Source: Allodiplogaster sudhausi (lineage: Eukaryota; Nematoda; Chromadorea; Rhabditida; Diplogasteridae). Taken from it: 64,000 nt of DNA. Made by a program: the position numbers and the translations under genes. Below the pieces are notes generated by a model that was not told where the DNA came from, searched no databases, and saw only the letters and a list, made by a program, of their open reading frames with translations. Positions 60,391-64,000 of this stretch are shown in pieces. The stretch covers positions 1,508,501 through 1,572,500 of the forward strand of contig CALZFC010000019.1 of assembly GCA_945643635.1 (NCBI GenBank), read 5' to 3'. Position 1 is the first letter of the stretch, and every line of letters begins with the position of its first letter.

Positions 60391-61652
60391 CTCTCTCTCT
60401 TTTCTCTCTCCCTATCTCTCTCTCTTTTCTCCTTTTCTCTCTCTCTCTCTCTCACTCTTTCTCTCGATATCTATTGTCCCTCTACTCTATCACCATTCCC
60501 TTTATCTTTATTCTTTTCTCTCTCTCTCCAATTCTCTCACCATCTTCATTTTTTCTGTGTGTTCATACTATACGAGTTCTACACTCTTCTCTCAATGACG
60601 ATAATTTAGCTACTCACAAGGCACAGAGTAAGCCATGAATAGCAATGAGTTTTATTCTTTGACAATTAAAGGAGGTATCCGGGGAATAAGTAACGTATGT
60701 TTTGTTCTATGTGTACAAGTTCATCATGGCGTAAAACATACATCCAGAAAGTTTGAACGATTTTCTTCCATTACATTCTGAGCAATTGTAACGTGAAAAC
60801 TGGCGGGTAGAGAATTAACTACGGTAGGCCAGAGCCGCCCTCCTATTTCACATGCTCTCTCGACCGAGCGACAGGCAACTTTTTGAGCGCGCGCATTCAA
60901 AGTGGTTCTCTAGCGCTACTGTATAATTATTCGCCGGATAATTCCTTTAAAAAAGGGGAAAAATTCGAGGAAAAAATTGGTAATACACTTGAAGTTTGAA
61001 ATAAATAAAAAAAACCAGGAAGTTGAGTGGACAAAGTTGCTCGAGTGTACTTTGGGCCTAGATCTTTCTCGCTCTTCACGATTAGAAATCGCCAACTCAA
61101 GTACGTTCGACGGTTTATTCCCATATCTTCTTCATCATGCCTCTCTCTCTCTCCCTCTCTCTCTCTCTCTATCGTTCGCATTCGTTCTCGGTCTTTCTTT
61201 TTTCTCTCTTCTGGTTTGTTCATGCTAACCTGGAAATTCCTGCAAGGCCTTTCACATTTTTGAAATCTCTTGAATTCATTTCATTGAAAAATGGGTAAAT
61301 AATGGAAACAGGTTCATGCAAACTGTTGATATCTTGTCAAAAAGTTGCAAGATTGCGACCTTTTCGACGCTCTAAACTAAGGAATACGGTATTTCGAAAG
61401 TTTCTACCGGCGAGTGAACCCTTGAGAGAGCGTTCGCGCCTTCTCGATATTTCGAATGCTTTCTTTCTAGTTTCGACGGATGTTTTTATTTTGCTTTAAA
61501 GTCTTACTTTCGATGTCCAGAGTTGCAGGAATGGCTTTGACGTATTGTTAGTTACAGTTAGGCCGTGATTATCTGTTAATTTTATCGGTGCTTTTCATGA
61601 TGAAATACTCGTGCTCGCAACGAAAAAGCTCAACTTTCCAGGCGATAAAAGA
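59919..61652. other. Intergenic sequence with CT runs and a dispersed repeat
   Basis: CT runs lie at about 60100-60150, 60344-60480 and 61140-61175; the repeat copy is listed separately. No gene was recognised. A CAG acceptor-like site at about 61641 precedes the glutaredoxin ATG by eleven bases. Confidence 0.6.
60670..60824. repeat. Dispersed repeat, copy B
   Basis: Matches 43461-43614 in the same orientation over about 155 bases, starting at GGTATCCGGGGAATAA and ending GAGAATTAACTACGG. The similarity begins a few bases earlier at AATTAAAGGA in both copies. Confidence 0.85.
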
Positions 61653-63373
61653 ATGCCGATCGAGCAGCTGAAATCCAAGAGCCTATTCGACGATTTCGTC
61701 AAGGGTTCCGAGTAGGTTTTTTTTCAGTTATTTTCAATTCTGAAAAGAACTATCTCATGAATATTTCTTTTTATTTTCTCTGTTTTATTCTACTTGATTA
61801 TTCTTATTTAAATCGTTCTACTGCTTAATTAAGTTCAGAGTTGTTAACTACGTTTACTCTCCTGCCTTTTGTTGCAGCCTTTCTCTTGTGCATTTCTACG
61901 CATTGTGGGCGCCGCAATGCACACAACTCAACACAGTTCGTGTCCTGTTTTCTTCCTTTTATATTTTCATTCTCTCGCCCTTGATTCTAAATGACTTCTT
62001 CTCAGATCCTGGAAGATCTCGTTGTCGATCTGAAGGAGCCTTTCCGTGCTGCTTTCATCGATGCCGAAGGAGTTCCAGAAGTTTCGAAGCAGTGCTCCAT
62101 CAAGGCCGCTCCCGTTGTTCTCTTCTTCAAGGTTCTTTTTATTGTTGTAAAATAAGGATGGCTTATTTCATAATACAGCTTAGCTTTTTATCATGCATTT
62201 TCAACTGGCGATGAGAAATCGCATGCAGTTTTGAAAGAAAAAAAGAAAGTTTAGGAGATTAATAACGAACGATGCTATTATCAAGAGTGCAGTGTTGTAG
62301 AATGGCAAGGAGGTGGACCGGGTGGAGGGCTTCAAGCCCGTTGACATCCGACTGAAAGTCCAACAGCACACGGGCAATGCTCCCGCTGCCGCAGCTTCGG
62401 GCGACACTTCTGCTGCCGAGGTATTTCTTTTATTCACCTATTTGTTGTTTGCTTGGGTTCGTGTAAAAACATGGAAATCTGAGAAGTGTTGAGAGTAGCA
62501 TTAAAAGCAATTTACAACTGGTTCATAAAATAATATTTTATGCGACAAGAATTTTCTATCAAGAGGGCATTCATCGACAATCTGTAGATTTACTGTTTGT
62601 TTTTCCAGCCTCTCAACGAACGTCTGAAGCGTCTGATCAGCAAGTCGCGGCTCATGCTTTTCATGAAGGGCAACCGAGAGGGACCGCGTTGCGGTCAGCT
62701 TTCCCTTCTCTTGCTAGATTTAACCCTTTTACAAATTTTTTAAATCATGAGTACTGTACCTAGCTGTCGAATTTCGGTAGACAAGAGGCCTACTAAATTT
62801 TAGCCATAAAAATATGTTTACTAGTGGTTAATGAATTACTCGTCTTGTAGGATTCAGCAAGCAGGTTGTCGCTCTGTTGGCGGAGCACAACGCGGACTAC
62901 GAGACCTTTGACATCCTCGCGGATGAAGAAGTCCGCCAAGGACTCAAGGTCAGTGGAGAGGAGTAGTTCCTGTTGTCGGCTTCTTTCATGACGGAACTTT
63001 CCCTTTCTTTGAAATGATTGCATAAAAGAAATTATTATTCAAATCAGGGGGTTGAAGGAAGCATGAAAATGCGACGCTCTATTCAATAAAGCAAGAGCCT
63101 GCGCATTTCGAAACTTCTTTACTACACGTTTTCATATAAATCATATCAAATCGCTTGGGTGGCAAAATTCAACTTCTTTGCCCCGCGCTCAGGATTGAAT
63201 CAAGATGTTTGCAAACGGATTTAAACAGACTCGTTTATTTTCTCCAGGAGTACAGCAACTGGCCGACGTATCCGCAGCTTTATCTGGACGGAGAGTTGAT
63301 CGGCGGATTGGATGTTATCAGAGAGGAACTTCAGGACCCCGACTTCGCGGCCAATCTTCCCAAGAAGGCCTGA
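61653..63373 (+). CDS. Monothiol glutaredoxin with thioredoxin-like domain (GLRX3/PICOT type)
   Basis: Seven exons: 61653-61711, 61878-61935, 62006-62131, 62301-62420, 62609-62693, 62851-62948, 63248-63373; 223 residues. Seen: a thioredoxin-like domain with the degenerate active site WAPQC ([15 protein letters not shown]) and [20 protein letters not shown], an Ala-rich linker, then one glutaredoxin domain with the CGFS active site (RCGFSKQVV, split by an intron after the Cys codon), [13 protein letters not shown], and [18 protein letters not shown]. The family binds a 2Fe-2S cluster and serves cytosolic iron-sulfur trafficking. Vertebrate GLRX3 has two glutaredoxin domains; this gene has one, as in yeast Grx3/Grx4. 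ATTAAA at 63453-63458 is a likely poly(A) signal. Start: first ATG, eleven bases after an acceptor-like CAG. Confidence 0.95.
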
Positions 63374-63452
63374 GGATCCTTGACTATCTGGGAGCGGCTT
63401 GTTAAATGGATATTCGCTCTGTGCCAGACTAAAGCCTTGCTGCCATCCAACC

Positions 63453-63458
63453 ATTAAA
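63453..63458 (+). terminator. Poly(A) signal of the glutaredoxin gene
   Basis: ATTAAA, 80 bases after the stop at 63373. Confidence 0.6.
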
Positions 63459-64000
63459 GACCCTAATTCCACGTGTATTGATTTCTAATTTGTTGTAAGT
63501 TTGGCTGTTAATTTCTATTTGTTTCATTTGCTGGTGTTCGAATTCGGTAGTTCCTCAAGTATGATTTTGTTATTCGTGTTCAAATTTAAATTTATGCTAT
63601 GGAATAACATACTCTTCTCAGAAATGAAGGGGTTCATCTGTTGCTGAAATTTTGGTATTATACAGTCTTCACACATTTTCACTTTTTTTTTGAGAAATTC
63701 GTTTTGACATTTTGGGATGAAGGAGGTTCTGCTCAACATTTCCTTATTCATAGGCCCATGAGACCGGGGAGGATGTTTATTCCGGAGTGGAAATGAAAGC
63801 AGAACGCACGATTTCAGTGAAAAAAACACTGTTGTGTCATCAGGTAAGAATACATACATGTACGGTCATAAGGGGATAAGATATAATCTCGGCAAGCACA
63901 CCACTTCAAATCGTTTCCACACAATGTTTCAATTAAACAGTCATTTTCTGAGATTGTCAGTGTTGTAACAAAATAAGCTATGGAGGATATTTATGCTGAG
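63459..64000. other. Sequence downstream of the glutaredoxin gene
   Basis: No gene recognised. A minus-strand frame (63859-63524) is AT-rich and unsupported. Confidence 0.4.

Overview
The window is animal (metazoan invertebrate) nuclear DNA. Genes are split into many short exons by small introns, the standard code is used, and some small genes have TATA boxes and AATAAA-type poly(A) signals. GA/CT runs and TATG/ACAT repeats are very abundant. The species cannot be fixed by eye. The ten-cysteine TIL inhibitor (CGxCEGTC spacing) and the small secreted peptides fit an ecdysozoan, perhaps a nematode, but that is a low-confidence inference. All exon joins below were made by hand from splice signals, reading phase and remembered family patterns; no search was run.

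Layout. 1-10.8 kb: mostly non-coding, with one unassigned minus-strand exon near 2 kb and dense GA/CT runs from 3.3 to 7.8 kb. 10.8-13.7 kb (minus): a basonuclin/disconnected-type zinc-finger transcription factor whose 3' end was not found. 14-26.7 kb: a gene-poor block of alternating GA and CT runs. 26.8-32.7 kb (plus): cytoplasmic dynein intermediate chain, 19 exons. 33.6 kb (minus): a tyrosine/glycine-rich secreted peptide. 35.4-43.8 kb (minus): a complete 14-exon alpha-L-fucosidase whose 5-kb intron 6 holds at least three small secreted-peptide genes on the opposite strand (38.4, 39.7 and 41.1 kb). 44.7-48.3 kb (plus): an EED/ESC Polycomb WD40 protein. 49.1-49.7 kb (plus): another peptide gene, paralogous to the one at 39.7 kb. 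50.1-56.6 kb (minus): a 16-exon SLC46-type transporter with a 1.4-kb foldback element in one intron. 58.5-59.9 kb (minus): a secreted TIL-domain protease inhibitor. 61.7-63.4 kb (plus): a monothiol glutaredoxin of the GLRX3/PICOT type.

The genes do not form one pathway. The points of most interest are: (1) an apparently undescribed family of three-exon secreted pro-peptides (signal exon, short pro-region exon, 41-42-residue last exon with a basic cleavage site), one member strongly cationic and cecropin-like, nested inside a lysosomal-enzyme intron; (2) an unusually high share of GC-AG introns and of GAG/AAG 3' splice sites; (3) several inverted-repeat elements, two with TA-flanked CAGT ends like Tc1/mariner derivatives, one of them carrying tRNA-like B-box sequences in both arms.
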